Origin: Helicobacter pullorum NCTC 12824
Lineage (GTDB): Bacteria > Campylobacterota > Campylobacteria > Campylobacterales > Helicobacteraceae
DNA: 64,000 bases
Reading direction: 5' to 3'
NCBI RefSeq assembly: GCF_017979475.1
Contig: NZ_JAERIT010000002.1
Coordinates: forward strand, 1-64,000
The position numbers were made by a program, and so were the translations under genes. How positions within the stretch are numbered: position 1 is the stretch's first letter; every line of letters starts with the position of its first letter. The notes below the pieces were generated by a model that made no database searches, was not told where the DNA came from, and saw only the letters and a program-made list of their open reading frames with translations. Below, piece by piece: positions 45,177 through 55,270 of this stretch.

Positions 45177-45977
45177 TTACTTCCTTTTTGTAAAATCCAA
45201 AAGATTAAATCCAAGGGCATTATCCCCACAAACTTCTACGCATCTACCACAACGAGTGCATTCTCCACTTATTACTTCTCCACTCTCTTTTCCAATTAAT
45301 CCCAAAACTTGCTTCTCTGGACAAATTACTTTACACTTCATACAATGCGTGCAAACATTCAAATCATATTTTATTTTCAAAAAAGCAAATTTGCCTACAA
45401 GAGAATAAAAAGCACCAAGAGGGCACAAATAGCCACAAAATCCATTTTTGACAACAAACAAATCTAGCAAAAACACCAAAAGCACTGCAAAGATTCCAAA
45501 ACCCATGCCAAAGACAATTCCTCTGTGTATCATTGCTATAGGACTTATTGCCTCAAAAGCTGCCATTCCAAAAAGGCTTGATAGAATCAAAGCCAAAATT
45601 AAAACCACATATCTAATATTTTTATTAAGAGAGATAGGGGTATAATTAATTTTTAGAATCCTATGCAAGAAATTTGCCAAATCCACAACAAGATTCATAG
45701 GACAAACATAAGAACAAAAAGCTCTCCCTGCAAACACTCCATAAAACATTAAAATAATCAAACCACCCACCAACGCATTTAATCCAACTAAAGCTCCACT
45801 AAAAAAGTTTTGCAAAAGTGCAAAAGGATCGCTAAGCGGAATGGTTTCTAAAAATAATGAAGCACTAAGATTCCCTTGCAAAATCTTAATTCCAGCATAA
45901 TTCCCCAAACAATATAAGCACAATAATCCTATTTGGACAATTCGCCTCATTATCAAAAAACGATATTTAAAAATCAT
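45177..45977 (-). CDS. napH: NapH, membrane iron-sulphur protein
   Basis: NapH is the membrane half of the NapGH quinol dehydrogenase that feeds electrons from menaquinol to NapB. In the 266 residues there are four membrane segments (about 10-28, 45-75, 118-140 and 150-175) and CSYVCPMN and CGYLCPLGAF loops on the cytoplasmic side, then two 4Fe-4S motifs, CTHCMKCKVICPEKQ near 210 and CTRCGRCVEVCGDNAL near 240. The start codon overlaps the napG stop (TAATG). A possible alternative start at MRRIVQIG lies nine residues in. Confidence 0.93.
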   Translation of the reverse strand: MIFKYRFLIMRRIVQIGLLCLYCLGNYAGIKILQGNLSASLFLETIPLSDPFALLQNFFSGALVGLNALVGGLIILMFYGVFAGRAFCSYVCPMNLVVDLANFLHRILKINYTPISLNKNIRYVVLILALILSSLFGMAAFEAISPIAMIHRGIVFGMGFGIFAVLLVFLLDLFVVKNGFCGYLCPLGAFYSLVGKFAFLKIKYDLNVCTHCMKCKVICPEKQVLGLIGKESGEVISGECTRCGRCVEVCGDNALGFNLLDFTKRK

Positions 45978-46750
45978 TATAATTCTCCATCATTGAGATA
46001 ATCTTGCACTTCTTGCAAATTATTATTTTCTATGTTGCGGAGTTTTACATCCTCTAATCTCTGCTCATCTTGCATATCCCAACCTTTAATGTAATTTGTG
46101 CCAACCTCTCCTAAAACTACATTTCTTGGCATTACAATAATTGCCGCCTTTTGCGTCACACAGGCTTTTTCACACTTTCCACATCCTGTGCAAACCTCAC
46201 TCTCTACAACCGGCAACAAATAAGAATGCTTACCTGTTCTCTCATTGCGTTTTAGCTCAAGCTTAATGGCTTCCCCCATCAAAGGACAAGCACGATAACA
46301 CGCATCACAAGCAATTCCCCAATAAGCTATGCAATGCTCCTTATCCACAATTGCAACACCCATTTGTGCTTTATTAATATCCATAATTCCATTACTTTGC
46401 ACCAATTCCACATCCAGTGCTTTTGTGGGGCATATAGGAACACAAGGAATATCTGGACACATTTCACAAGGCACTTCACGAGGGATAAAATAAGGAGTCC
46501 CAATAGGTTTCCCACTCCCTGCACTTGCTAGCTTTAATGTATCAAAAGGACATGCTTCTACACACAAACCACACTTAATACAATACTTCAAAAATTCTTC
46601 CTCCCTCAAAGCCCCGGGAGGTCTAAGAATTAGGGGATTCGCTTTGCTTTCTTTTAAAAAAGCACTCCAAACTAATCCACCCATTAAAGTCATTGCAATT
46701 GCTTGTGTTGTATGAATAAGAAAACTTCTTCTTGGATTCTTATTATCCAT
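45977..46750 (-). CDS. napG: NapG, periplasmic four-cluster iron-sulphur protein
   Basis: NapG works with NapH to oxidise menaquinol. The 257-residue protein has a Tat-type signal (PRRSFLIHTTQAIAMTLMGG) near residues 6-25. Four 4Fe-4S motifs follow: CIKCGLCVEACPFD, CEMCPDIPCVPICPTKAL, CIAYWGIACDACYRACPL and CTGCGKCEKACVTQKA. The C-terminus is acidic and low in structure (NNLQEVQDYLNDGEL). It lies five bases after napA and its stop overlaps napH. Confidence 0.94.
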   Translation of the reverse strand: MDNKNPRRSFLIHTTQAIAMTLMGGLVWSAFLKESKANPLILRPPGALREEEFLKYCIKCGLCVEACPFDTLKLASAGSGKPIGTPYFIPREVPCEMCPDIPCVPICPTKALDVELVQSNGIMDINKAQMGVAIVDKEHCIAYWGIACDACYRACPLMGEAIKLELKRNERTGKHSYLLPVVESEVCTGCGKCEKACVTQKAAIIVMPRNVVLGEVGTNYIKGWDMQDEQRLEDVKLRNIENNNLQEVQDYLNDGEL

Positions 46751-46755
46751 TGATG

Positions 46756-49542
46756 TTATGCCTTATAAACTTTGACTGCACACTTTTTGAAATCAGTTTG
46801 CTTAGAGATCGGACAAGTTGCATCAAGACAAACTTTGTTGATATACACCTTTTCATCAAACCAAGGCACATACACCAACCCCAAAGGAGGACGATTCCTA
46901 CCTCGCATATCCACTCTAGCCTTAACTTTTCCGCGTCTTGATTCAACCCACACTACATCATTTTGCTGTACACCTAATTTCTCTCCATCTTGTGGATTCA
47001 TATAACACAAAGCTTCTGGTACAGCACGATAAAGTTCTGGGACCCTCATTGTCATTGTTCCACTATGCCAATGCTCTAATACACGCCCCGTGCTTAACCA
47101 AAATGGATATTCTTCATTTGGCATTTCTGGTGGATCCATATAAGGACGGAAGAATATTTTTGCTTTATTTTTGAGTGAATATTTTTCACTTGTTTTAGGC
47201 GACTTCAAATCCCCTCGTGGCAATTCTTTTCCAAATGAGCCATAAAATGCAAAATCTCCATTATTAGCTTTTCTAGCATAATAATCATATTTGCTATTAA
47301 ATCTCCATTGTGTCTCTTTGCCATCAACTACCGGCCATCTCAATCCTCTAACCCTATGATAAGTATCAAAATCAGCTAAATCATGACCATGTCCAACGCC
47401 AAATTTCCTATATTCCTCCCATAGATATTTTTGTATGAAGAATCCATAACCTCTAAAAATTTCCCCATCGCTTCCTACCACTTCTCTTTGATCTCCAAAT
47501 ACTTCAGAATTCAAAGAATCTTTTAGCATTTTATCCTCTGTTTTATAGCTTTGTGCTTCTTTGTTTGCATATAAAACTTCAAAAAGCGTAGTATCTTCAT
47601 TATATCCCATAGCTTTGGCTTCATCTAATACACTTGGGAGTGTGAGCTTATCATTGATTTTCTTCTCTCCCCACACTTCTTTAAGTTTGAAACGCTTTGA
47701 AAATTCTACAATTTGCCAAGTATCACTCATCGCATTCCCTTGTGGCAATACTTGTTGCTTCCAATGCTGTGTGCGTCTCTCGGCATTTCCATAAGCACCC
47801 CATTTCTCATAAATCATCGCAACAGGCAAAATCAAATCTGCTACTTTTGCACTAATTCCGGGGTATGCGTCTGAAACCACTATAAAATTATCCATTTCCC
47901 TAGCTGCTTTAATCCAATGGTTTGCATTTGCAGTATTTTGCCAAGGATTATTAACATGCACCCATGCCCATTTGATTTTACCATCTTCTAAATCTCTCAT
48001 AATCTGCATAAAATGCGCACCAATTTGAGGATTAAGCGTGCCATTTGGAATCTTCCAAATTTTCTCTGTAATCTCTCTATGAGCCTTATTGCCTACAACC
48101 ATATCCGCAGGCAATCTGTGAGAAAATGTCCCCACTTCTCTTGCTGTTCCACAAGCACTAGGTTGCCCAGTTAGAGAAAATGCTCCATTTCCGGGTTTTG
48201 CCTGTTTGCCCAAAAGCATATGCACCATATAGCTTTGTTCATTTACCCAAGTCCCTCTTGTATGTTGATTCATACCCATTGTCCAAAAACTTACAATTTT
48301 TCTATTTTTGTCAATATAATAACTTGCCAAAGTTTTTAATTTTTCTTTAAAAGAATCCAAACTTTCTTGTGAATCTCCTTTGGCAATTTTTGCAACAAAA
48401 TCAAGTGTGTAAGGCTCAAGGGCTGCTTTAAAGTCTTCAAAAGAAATTTCCCAATGATTTCCTGCTTCTGCGGCATGTTTATTTTCCATTACATCGCCAG
48501 CTTTCATACCCAAATAACGCAGAGTAACTCCCTCATTTACACTTAGCACTTTGGATTTTTCTTTTGCAGCTGTATCCAACTCTTTGGGATTGTATTTTGC
48601 ATGTTTAATATTTGTCCTCATACCATAGCCAATATCTACAAATCCTGTTGTAAAAATACAATTATTTTTAACAAAATCCCAATCAATAGATTCTGGATGA
48701 TTATAAACAATCTCTCGTGCAATATAATTCCAAATTGCCAAATCTGTATGCGGTGCAAAAACAATTTCTGTATCTGCCAAATCTGAAGTTCTATTAGAAT
48801 ATGGAGTAAGATTAACAACACGAACTTTATCAGCATTAGAAAGCTTTCTATCTGTAACTCTTGCCCAAAGAATCGGGTGCATTTCTGCCATATTAGCTCC
48901 CCAAGTTACAATCGTATCTGTAAGCTCAATATCATCATAACATCCAGCAGGTTCATCAATCCCAAAAGTCTCCATAAATCCAACTACTGCACTTGCCATA
49001 CAATGCCTTGCATTTGGATCAATATTATTACTTCTAAAACCTCCCTTAATTAGTTTTACAGAGGCATAACCCTCTTGAATCGTATATTGCCCAGAACCAA
49101 ACACGCCAATCCCCGTTGGTCCAAGCTCATTATAAGCTTCTTTAAATTTTTCAGCCATCACATCAAAGGCTTTTTGCCAACTCACAGGTTGGAATCTACC
49201 ATTTTTATCAAATTCTCCTTTTGCATTAACGCGTAACAAAGGCTGAGTTAATCTATCTTGTCCATACATAATCTTTGCATTAAAATAACCCTTAATACAA
49301 TTCAAACCACGATTAACAGGTGCTGCAGGATCTCCCTTAACTGCGACAATCTGTCCATCTTTGGTGGCAACCATAATTCCACAACCTGTTCCACAGAATC
49401 TACAAACTGCTTTATCCCACTTCCAAGATTCTTCTGCTTCTTTTGCCATTAAAGCTTGTGGCGGCGGAACTGCAATACCAGCTACACTTGCTGCACTAAC
49501 AGCAGCAGCCGTCTTTAGAAACTCGCGTCTAGTTTGTGCCAT
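46756..49542 (-). CDS. napA: NapA, catalytic subunit of periplasmic nitrate reductase
   Basis: NapA reduces nitrate to nitrite in the periplasm using a molybdenum bis-MGD cofactor and one 4Fe-4S cluster. The 928-residue length is typical of epsilonproteobacterial NapA. A Tat signal ([19 protein letters not shown]) opens it; [17 protein letters not shown] near 47-63 and NCIKGYFN bind the cluster; the Mo-ligand Cys lies in [12 protein letters not shown] near 179. Cofactor motifs include [11 protein letters not shown] and [15 protein letters not shown]. An AGGAGGT site precedes the ATG. Its promoter region holds an FNR-like palindrome, fitting anaerobic or nitrate control. Confidence 0.97.
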   Translation of the reverse strand: MAQTRREFLKTAAAVSAASVAGIAVPPPQALMAKEAEESWKWDKAVCRFCGTGCGIMVATKDGQIVAVKGDPAAPVNRGLNCIKGYFNAKIMYGQDRLTQPLLRVNAKGEFDKNGRFQPVSWQKAFDVMAEKFKEAYNELGPTGIGVFGSGQYTIQEGYASVKLIKGGFRSNNIDPNARHCMASAVVGFMETFGIDEPAGCYDDIELTDTIVTWGANMAEMHPILWARVTDRKLSNADKVRVVNLTPYSNRTSDLADTEIVFAPHTDLAIWNYIAREIVYNHPESIDWDFVKNNCIFTTGFVDIGYGMRTNIKHAKYNPKELDTAAKEKSKVLSVNEGVTLRYLGMKAGDVMENKHAAEAGNHWEISFEDFKAALEPYTLDFVAKIAKGDSQESLDSFKEKLKTLASYYIDKNRKIVSFWTMGMNQHTRGTWVNEQSYMVHMLLGKQAKPGNGAFSLTGQPSACGTAREVGTFSHRLPADMVVGNKAHREITEKIWKIPNGTLNPQIGAHFMQIMRDLEDGKIKWAWVHVNNPWQNTANANHWIKAAREMDNFIVVSDAYPGISAKVADLILPVAMIYEKWGAYGNAERRTQHWKQQVLPQGNAMSDTWQIVEFSKRFKLKEVWGEKKINDKLTLPSVLDEAKAMGYNEDTTLFEVLYANKEAQSYKTEDKMLKDSLNSEVFGDQREVVGSDGEIFRGYGFFIQKYLWEEYRKFGVGHGHDLADFDTYHRVRGLRWPVVDGKETQWRFNSKYDYYARKANNGDFAFYGSFGKELPRGDLKSPKTSEKYSLKNKAKIFFRPYMDPPEMPNEEYPFWLSTGRVLEHWHSGTMTMRVPELYRAVPEALCYMNPQDGEKLGVQQNDVVWVESRRGKVKARVDMRGRNRPPLGLVYVPWFDEKVYINKVCLDATCPISKQTDFKKCAVKVYKA

Positions 49543-49582
49543 ATATACCTCCTAAATTCTAGTAGCATTTAAATGCGAAGGA

Positions 49583-49588
49583 AGTATA
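49583..49588 (-). promoter_or_regulatory. Predicted -10 of the nap operon
   Basis: TATACT on the minus strand gives a start near 49576 and a leader of about 34 bases before napA. Together with the upstream FNR-like palindrome it forms a class II arrangement. Confidence 0.6.
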
Positions 49589-49610
49589 ACACTCTCCAAA
49601 AATAAAAGAA

Positions 49611-49624
49611 TTGACATAAATCAA
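49611..49624 (-). promoter_or_regulatory. FNR/CRP-family palindrome upstream of napA
   Basis: TTGACATAAATCAA matches the FNR consensus TTGAT-N4-ATCAA at nine of ten defined positions. Its centre lies about 41.5 bases before the predicted transcription start, the exact spacing for class II activation. A Crp/Fnr-family protein responding to low oxygen or nitrate/nitric oxide is the likely binder; none is encoded in the window. Confidence 0.6.
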
Positions 49625-49725
49625 TATATATTTTTAGATACTTTGCCCAATATCGTATTTAAGGACATTTGTAAAATTTTAAAGATAATAAAAAGTTATA
49701 ATAAAAAAGAAAAAAGAGAAGAAGA

Positions 49726-49741
49726 AATAGATTGCTCTATT
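49726..49741 (-). terminator. Possible terminator after the second cheV gene
   Basis: On the minus strand a 6-bp stem (AATAGA/TCTATT) with a 4-base loop overlaps the cheV stop codon and is followed by a long T-rich run. The stem is short, so this is a weak call. Confidence 0.4.
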
Positions 49742-50696
49742 TAATCATAAAACGCCTTAGAGCATCTTCTACTTCAATAGGATTAGACTTTGAGATAAAC
49801 TCATCTGCATTCAAAGAGCGCGCCATATCTTCATTGCTGCTTCCACTCATAGAAGAATTCACCACCACTGGTATTTTAGCAGTTAGCGGATTTGATTTGA
49901 TTTGTTTAATCACTTCAAATCCACTTGCTTCTGGCATTTCCAAATCCGTAATCACAATTCCAATCTTTGAAATATCGGTATCTTCTGCAAAAATATAATC
50001 TAGCAATTTTTGCCCATTGACAAATGTGCGATAATTTACCCCTAATTTATTAAGAATATTCTGCATAGTTTTAATTACACTTGGAGAATCATCTGCCAAT
50101 AAAACTTCATTGTTAGTAACAATTTGCTTAATTTTATCGATTTCTTCATTTTTCTCATCTTCAATCCATGGGAAAACATCTACAAGCATTTTTTCAATAT
50201 CAACCACTTGCACCAAACGCCCATCAAAATAACGCGTTCTACTTACCAATTTGCTATTTAAACCAGAATTACCAATACCCGCGCTCTGCTCAATCTCCGT
50301 CCATTTTTTATTTAAGATTCTATCTGCTTCATAAATCCTAACACCCACAGTCCATTTAGAAAATTCACAAATCATGATTACTTCATCTTCACCGGGATTT
50401 CTTTTAATCCCATAAGGTTCAAGATCTTTTGTTTTGTCTCTTGAATCATAATAAAACCACTTCTTTAAATCAATGAGCGGAATTGTTAATTCTCTAATTG
50501 TAATTAACCCCTCTACCAAAGAGCTTCCCTCATGTGAAACAATAGTAATCTCTCCGCGATATTTAACTACTTCGCGTATTTTAAAAACATTCACCGCATA
50601 CAAATCTTTATCTTTTTCCAGCCTAAAACAAAGCAATTGCAATTCATTATTTCTATGTAAATTGGTTATTTGGTCAACATTGGACAAATTTGACAT
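49737..50696 (-). CDS. cheV: Second CheV-type chemotaxis coupling protein
   Basis: This is a paralogue of the CheV at 10757. The 319-residue protein has a CheW-like domain (about 15-175; LYAVNVFKIREVVKY, SSLVEGLITIRELTIPLIDL) and a receiver (about 190-315) with the acid pocket LLADDSPS, the phospho-acceptor VITDLEMPEASGF and a FISKSNP lysine motif. The two CheVs differ clearly, so they are separate lineages, as in H. pylori, which has three. It has its own TATAAT at 50726-50731 and no chemotaxis neighbours. Confidence 0.92.
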   Translation of the reverse strand: MSNLSNVDQITNLHRNNELQLLCFRLEKDKDLYAVNVFKIREVVKYRGEITIVSHEGSSLVEGLITIRELTIPLIDLKKWFYYDSRDKTKDLEPYGIKRNPGEDEVIMICEFSKWTVGVRIYEADRILNKKWTEIEQSAGIGNSGLNSKLVSRTRYFDGRLVQVVDIEKMLVDVFPWIEDEKNEEIDKIKQIVTNNEVLLADDSPSVIKTMQNILNKLGVNYRTFVNGQKLLDYIFAEDTDISKIGIVITDLEMPEASGFEVIKQIKSNPLTAKIPVVVNSSMSGSSNEDMARSLNADEFISKSNPIEVEDALRRFMIK

Positions 50697-50725
50697 TTTG
50701 GAGCCTTAAATTAAAATTTATCTAA

Positions 50726-50731
50726 ATTATA
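50726..50731 (-). promoter_or_regulatory. Predicted -10 of the second cheV gene
   Basis: A perfect TATAAT on the minus strand in the 58-base gap between msbA and this gene gives a start near 50719 and a short leader. Confidence 0.5.
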
Positions 50732-50754
50732 ACATACTTTTTAGAATAATAAAA

Positions 50755-52458
50755 TTAGATGTTTTTATAATAATCCCTAAAAGATTCACTTTTTTCCATC
50801 AATTCTTGTTGTGTCCCTCCAGCCACTATCTTGCCATTTTGAAAAAAATAAATCTTACTAGCTAATGAGACAGTAGAAAATCTATGTGCAATAATAATAA
50901 CAATTCTATCTTTTATAACCTCCTTTAAAGCATCTCTAAATTCCTCTTCAGTTTTATTATCAAGCGCACTTGTGGCTTCATCTAAAATCAAAATTTCTGG
51001 ATTCTTATACAAAGCTCTTGCAATAGCAATTCTCTGCCTCTGCCCTCCACTCAAATTTGCTCCAAATTCCTCCAAAATCGTATGGATACCATCAGGCAAA
51101 GATTCTACATACTCCAATATTCTTGCTCTATGAAGAGATTCTTTGATTCTTTTTTCATCTATCTCACTTCCATAAGCAATATTTCTTGCGATACTATCAT
51201 TAAAAATAAAAATCCTCTGCGTAACAATTGCAACCTTAGCTCTCAAACTCTCTTGCGTGAAATCTTTAATATTTTGACCATTAATCTCAACACTTCCCCT
51301 ATTTGGCTCATAAAGCCTCAATAGCAAATTCACAAGAGAGCTTTTTCCACCTCCACTACTCCCTACTAATGCAATACTCTCACCTTTATTAATTTGCATA
51401 TTTATTTGACTAAGAGCTTGTTTATCTCCATAAAACAAATCCACATCTTTAAAAACAATCTTTTTAACTTCTTGTGTTAATCTAATCTCCCCATCATTGA
51501 TTTTTGCCTTTCTATCAAGCATTTCAAAGATTCTATCTCCTGCGGCAAAAGCGATTTGAATCTTTGCATAAAGACTGCTTACCTTCTTAAAAGGAGTATA
51601 AAGCATAAAAAGAGCTGTCACAAAAGAAAAAAAGGCGCCCGTTGTAATCTCTCCATCAATCACTTTATGCCCACCAATAATAATCACAACTGCAATAGCA
51701 ATAGCACCTAGAGTTTCCATAAGCGGAGAGGTTAGCTCAGAAACACGCACTGTTTTCATAGACAATCTAAATAATTCTTTATTTTGTCGAGAAAACTCAT
51801 CTTTTTCCATTTTTTCACCACTACTTGCTTTAATAAGCTCAATATTATTAAAAATTTCAATCAATTTTGAAGAAAGATCTGCACCCTTTTCTTGCATTTT
51901 CTTAGAAGCTTTACGCATTTTCCTAGCAATTAAACTAATAGGATATAAAGCTAGTGGCATTACAATAAGTCCATAGAAGGCTAATTCTGGACTTTGATAA
52001 ATCACCACACCAACAAGCCCAACAATTGTCAATCCCTCGCGAATCCCTTCAATAAAATAATTAGAAACTGCCCCCTGCACTGCTCCAATATCCCCAGTGA
52101 TTCTAGAAATCAATTCTCCATTACGATAACGATTAAAAAACTCCATCTCAAAAGTCAATATTTTATTTAATAAAATATCCTTTAAACGCCTCACAATATC
52201 TTGACCGACAAAATTCATATAATAAGTTTGAATATACGCTCCAAGCCCTTTTGAGAAATAAGCCAACACCACCAAAAAAGGCAATATTTGCAACATCGCA
52301 ACATCTTTTTTAATAAAAATATCATCTAACACAGGCTTCACCAAATAAGCACTAGCACTACTTGCACCCGCTACCAAAATAGTACCAATGATTGCATAAA
52401 AAAAATAAAGCTTATATTCCCGAATATAAGGATAAAATCTTTTAAAAAATTCTTTCAT
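50755..52458 (-). CDS. msbA: Lipid A/phospholipid export ABC transporter MsbA
   Basis: MsbA flips lipid A-core across the inner membrane. The 567-residue half-transporter has six membrane helices in residues 1-300 and an ATPase domain from about 330: Walker A GSSGGGKSSL near 373-382, signature LSGGQRQRIAIARAL near 475 and Walker B ILILDEATSALD near 497, then the H-loop IAHRFSTV. The family call MsbA fits length and fold; other exporter-type ABC half-transporters cannot be fully excluded. The start overlaps the preceding gene's stop (TAATG). Confidence 0.85.
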   Translation of the reverse strand: MKEFFKRFYPYIREYKLYFFYAIIGTILVAGASSASAYLVKPVLDDIFIKKDVAMLQILPFLVVLAYFSKGLGAYIQTYYMNFVGQDIVRRLKDILLNKILTFEMEFFNRYRNGELISRITGDIGAVQGAVSNYFIEGIREGLTIVGLVGVVIYQSPELAFYGLIVMPLALYPISLIARKMRKASKKMQEKGADLSSKLIEIFNNIELIKASSGEKMEKDEFSRQNKELFRLSMKTVRVSELTSPLMETLGAIAIAVVIIIGGHKVIDGEITTGAFFSFVTALFMLYTPFKKVSSLYAKIQIAFAAGDRIFEMLDRKAKINDGEIRLTQEVKKIVFKDVDLFYGDKQALSQINMQINKGESIALVGSSGGGKSSLVNLLLRLYEPNRGSVEINGQNIKDFTQESLRAKVAIVTQRIFIFNDSIARNIAYGSEIDEKRIKESLHRARILEYVESLPDGIHTILEEFGANLSGGQRQRIAIARALYKNPEILILDEATSALDNKTEEEFRDALKEVIKDRIVIIIAHRFSTVSLASKIYFFQNGKIVAGGTQQELMEKSESFRDYYKNI

Positions 52459-54392
52459 TAGAAAATGATTCCTTCTTGAATATTGCTTGAGCTATTTTCA
52501 AGAGGAGATTTGTCGGTATAATAAAATGTCTCCCCTTTGATAATTTTACTGTGCACGCCTTGAGGAATATTAAATTTCCTCTGCATTCCCGGATCTATCG
52601 TCAAAATTTTTTCAAAAAAATATGAAAAAGCTGATGCTGGAGCTATCCCGCCTGATTCTCCACTACCCATTGGAGTGTTATCATCTTTGCCATACCACAC
52701 TATTGCCTCTATGCTCGGAGAAAACCCGCAAAACCAAGCATCAACATTTTCATTAGTTGTTCCTGTTTTGCCTGCCAATTCAATTCCATTTACCTTAGCT
52801 CTTCTCCCACTTCCATTTTGCACAACACCTCTCATCATATCTACCAACAAAAAACTTTGTTGTGGTTGTGCTAAATCCTTAGATTGAGTGTCAAAATAAG
52901 TAATATTACCTTGATTATCAACCATTCTATCAAACAATCGTGGTTCTATTACTTTGCCATAATTTGAAAAGATCATAAAATTTTTAGCCATTTCCAAAGG
53001 AGAAGCACCAAAACTCCCCAAAGAAATTGTTAAATCTTTTGGCATATTGCTAAATCCATATCCCAAAAGCCCTTGATAGATTCTATCAAAACCAACTTCC
53101 TCAACCAAATTAATTGTTGCAAGATTCAAAGAACGCCTCAAAGCCTCTTTGAGTGTTACAAATCCATTAATTATGGGCGTATAATTTTTGGGTTGCCATT
53201 TTTTTTCTTCACCTTCAACCTTATACTCGTATGTCCGCGTAACATCTGGAATCTCATAATTTTGCCCAAGCCCAGAATTAATCGCACTCAAATACAAAAA
53301 TGGCTTGACGCTACTTCCAATTTGCCTTTTACTTTGTGTAGCTCGATTAAAATTACTCTTTTTATAATCCACTCCCCCTACTAATGCAAGAATATTCCCT
53401 GTATGATTTTCCAAAACCACAAAAGCACCATTAAGTTTTGCCTGCATATCTTCATCATTTTTATGGCGCGATAAAATCTGTTCATACCCAAAATACAAAG
53501 ATTCTTGCGCCATCTCTTGATAGTCTAAATCAATATTTAAATAGATTTTATAACCACCAGTTTTTAAATCTTCAATATTCTTTAATTGTCTTTGCACCTC
53601 ATCTACCACATAGGGAGAAACATTTTGCGTGAGTGTCTCATCATAAACTTTTGGAGTTTCTGCTACACCTTCTTGTAATTGTTCTTTGGTAATCCACCCT
53701 AATTCCTCCATTCTTTGCAATACATTATTTGCCCTTGCTAAAGAAAAATCATAATTTTTTGTAGGATCATAGAAGCTTGGTGCTCTAGGCAAAGAAACAA
53801 GCATAGCAATTTCTTTAAGAGTTAATTCTTGCATATCTTTTTTAAAATAGCCTTGAGAGGCTGTTTTTATCCCATAAAAACCATGACCAAAATAAGTATG
53901 ATTCAAATAACGCTCTAAAATCTCTTCTTTGCTCAAGATTGTTTCTAATTGTAATGCCAAAAGTGCTTCTTTTAATTTCCGCTCAATAGTCTTATCTCTA
54001 GTTAATGCGACATTTTTAATCAATTGTTGAGTGATTGTGCTACCACCCTCCACATAACTTGCATTTTTGATATTTTTCAACATTGCACGCATAATGGCAT
54101 CTAAATTTACACCGGGATGCTCAAAAAACAAAGTATCCTCAATTGCTAACAATGCTTCAATAATACGCGGTGGAATCTCATTAAATTTTGCATAAAAGCG
54201 GAATTCTTTATCAAACAAATTTGCAATTAGTCGCTCTTTTCTATCAAAAATCTGCGTTGTCAATGGGGGATTATAATGCACGATTTTATCAGTATCATCG
54301 TGTATCTCTAAATATAATTGAGAGATTAAAATAATAATCGCCAAAACAAAAACAACACATACAGCAAAAAAGATTCTTAAAGCAACTTTCAT
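52458..54392 (-). CDS. pbp1A: Class A penicillin-binding protein (PBP1A)
   Basis: This bifunctional enzyme polymerises and cross-links peptidoglycan in the periplasm. In the 644 residues, one TM anchor lies at about 8-28. The GT51 glycosyltransferase (about 50-225) shows AIEDTLFFEHPGVNLDAI with the catalytic Glu, GGSTITQQLIKN and LERYLNHTYFGHG. The transpeptidase (about 300-600) shows the active-site Ser in GSSVKPFLYLSA near 370, an S-x-N-type motif SLNLATINL and ELAGKTGTTNENVD near 550. It lies upstream of msbA with overlapping stop and start. A TATAAT at 54457-54462 gives it its own promoter. Confidence 0.93.
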   Translation of the reverse strand: MKVALRIFFAVCVVFVLAIIILISQLYLEIHDDTDKIVHYNPPLTTQIFDRKERLIANLFDKEFRFYAKFNEIPPRIIEALLAIEDTLFFEHPGVNLDAIMRAMLKNIKNASYVEGGSTITQQLIKNVALTRDKTIERKLKEALLALQLETILSKEEILERYLNHTYFGHGFYGIKTASQGYFKKDMQELTLKEIAMLVSLPRAPSFYDPTKNYDFSLARANNVLQRMEELGWITKEQLQEGVAETPKVYDETLTQNVSPYVVDEVQRQLKNIEDLKTGGYKIYLNIDLDYQEMAQESLYFGYEQILSRHKNDEDMQAKLNGAFVVLENHTGNILALVGGVDYKKSNFNRATQSKRQIGSSVKPFLYLSAINSGLGQNYEIPDVTRTYEYKVEGEEKKWQPKNYTPIINGFVTLKEALRRSLNLATINLVEEVGFDRIYQGLLGYGFSNMPKDLTISLGSFGASPLEMAKNFMIFSNYGKVIEPRLFDRMVDNQGNITYFDTQSKDLAQPQQSFLLVDMMRGVVQNGSGRRAKVNGIELAGKTGTTNENVDAWFCGFSPSIEAIVWYGKDDNTPMGSGESGGIAPASAFSYFFEKILTIDPGMQRKFNIPQGVHSKIIKGETFYYTDKSPLENSSSNIQEGIIF

Positions 54393-54456
54393 AAATAGCC
54401 TGAATAAAAAAATAAATGCAAAAATTTTAACATATAAATATTAAAGGAAAGTTTGC

Positions 54457-54462
54457 ATTATA
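54457..54462 (-). promoter_or_regulatory. Predicted -10 of the pbp1A-msbA unit
   Basis: TATAAT on the minus strand in the 98-base gap after the orphan response-regulator gene gives a start near 54450 and a leader of about 58 bases. Confidence 0.45.
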
Positions 54463-54490
54463 TATTTACCCTATTTCCAAATAATTATCT

Positions 54491-55183
54491 TTAAGATGAT
54501 TTTTGAATTTTATAACCCAATCTTGAATGATTCTTAATCAGTTCATAATAAGTTTTACGACGAATGTTATTGATATGCATACGCAAAGAATCCATTGTCA
54601 TTGAATTATTTTTCCAAATCTTTCTGCGAAATTCCTCATAAGTAATAGGATAACCATCTGCTTTGATAAGAAGTTCTAATATCTGACTTTCCCTATCAGT
54701 AAGTTCAAAAATAGCATAGCCCTTTACGATAACTTTATCGCGTTTTCTATAAAAAACTCCCCTCCCTAAATCAACCATATGTTCTTTATGGAGCTGCTTA
54801 TTAATGCTCAAAAGCAAAACAAATAATTCTTCTAAATCGACTTCTTTTTTGATTAATGAAACTGCATTTAATGCTATCATTTGAGAAATCTTTTCATCAT
54901 CACTATAGGCTGTCATAAAAATCACAGGAACATTTGGATTAATCCGGCGAATAGATTTCACCATAGAAAGCCCATCAGTTTTACTTCCCAAATTAATATC
55001 AGTAATAACAATATCTACTGCATTATTTTTAAAGAACTTTAATCCCTCATCTCCATCTTTGGCTGCCAATATCTTGCGACATCTTCTCTCCAAAGCAACT
55101 TTCAGCGATTCTAACGCAACTTCATCATCCTCTACAATTAAAATTGTAAGATTGCCCAATGGCTCTAACAAATCTGGCGACAT
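54491..55183 (-). CDS. Orphan OmpR-type response regulator
   Basis: The 230-residue protein has a receiver (about 12-130) with ILIVEDDEVALES acid pocket (Glu18, Asp19, Asp20), VDIVITDINLG with phospho-acceptor Asp62, the switch Thr in VIFMTAYS and Lys in LIKKEVD. A winged-helix DNA-binding domain follows (about 150-228) with FELTDRESQILELLIKADG, TYEEFRRKIW, the recognition helix SLRMHINNIRRKT and SRLGYKI. No sensor kinase lies beside it. It differs from the CosR/HsrA family and from the atypical regulator at 24672. The target genes are unknown. Confidence 0.85.
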   Translation of the reverse strand: MSPDLLEPLGNLTILIVEDDEVALESLKVALERRCRKILAAKDGDEGLKFFKNNAVDIVITDINLGSKTDGLSMVKSIRRINPNVPVIFMTAYSDDEKISQMIALNAVSLIKKEVDLEELFVLLLSINKQLHKEHMVDLGRGVFYRKRDKVIVKGYAIFELTDRESQILELLIKADGYPITYEEFRRKIWKNNSMTMDSLRMHINNIRRKTYYELIKNHSRLGYKIQKSS

Positions 55184-55240
55184 TGTTTCTTCCTTAAACT
55201 ACGAACTAAATATATTTTTTATAATCAAGAGTGTCTAGGA

Positions 55241-55246
55241 ATTATA
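55241..55246 (-). promoter_or_regulatory. Predicted -10 of the orphan response-regulator gene
   Basis: TATAAT on the minus strand gives a start near 55234 and a leader of about 51 bases, in the gap before the DUF2325 gene. Confidence 0.4.
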
Positions 55247-55270
55247 ATAAAAGAGCCTTTAAAATTCACT

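Noticed and set aside
46732-49555. Multiple small open frames antisense to napA
   Set aside because: napA is intact with all cofactor motifs; the antisense frames have no supporting signals.
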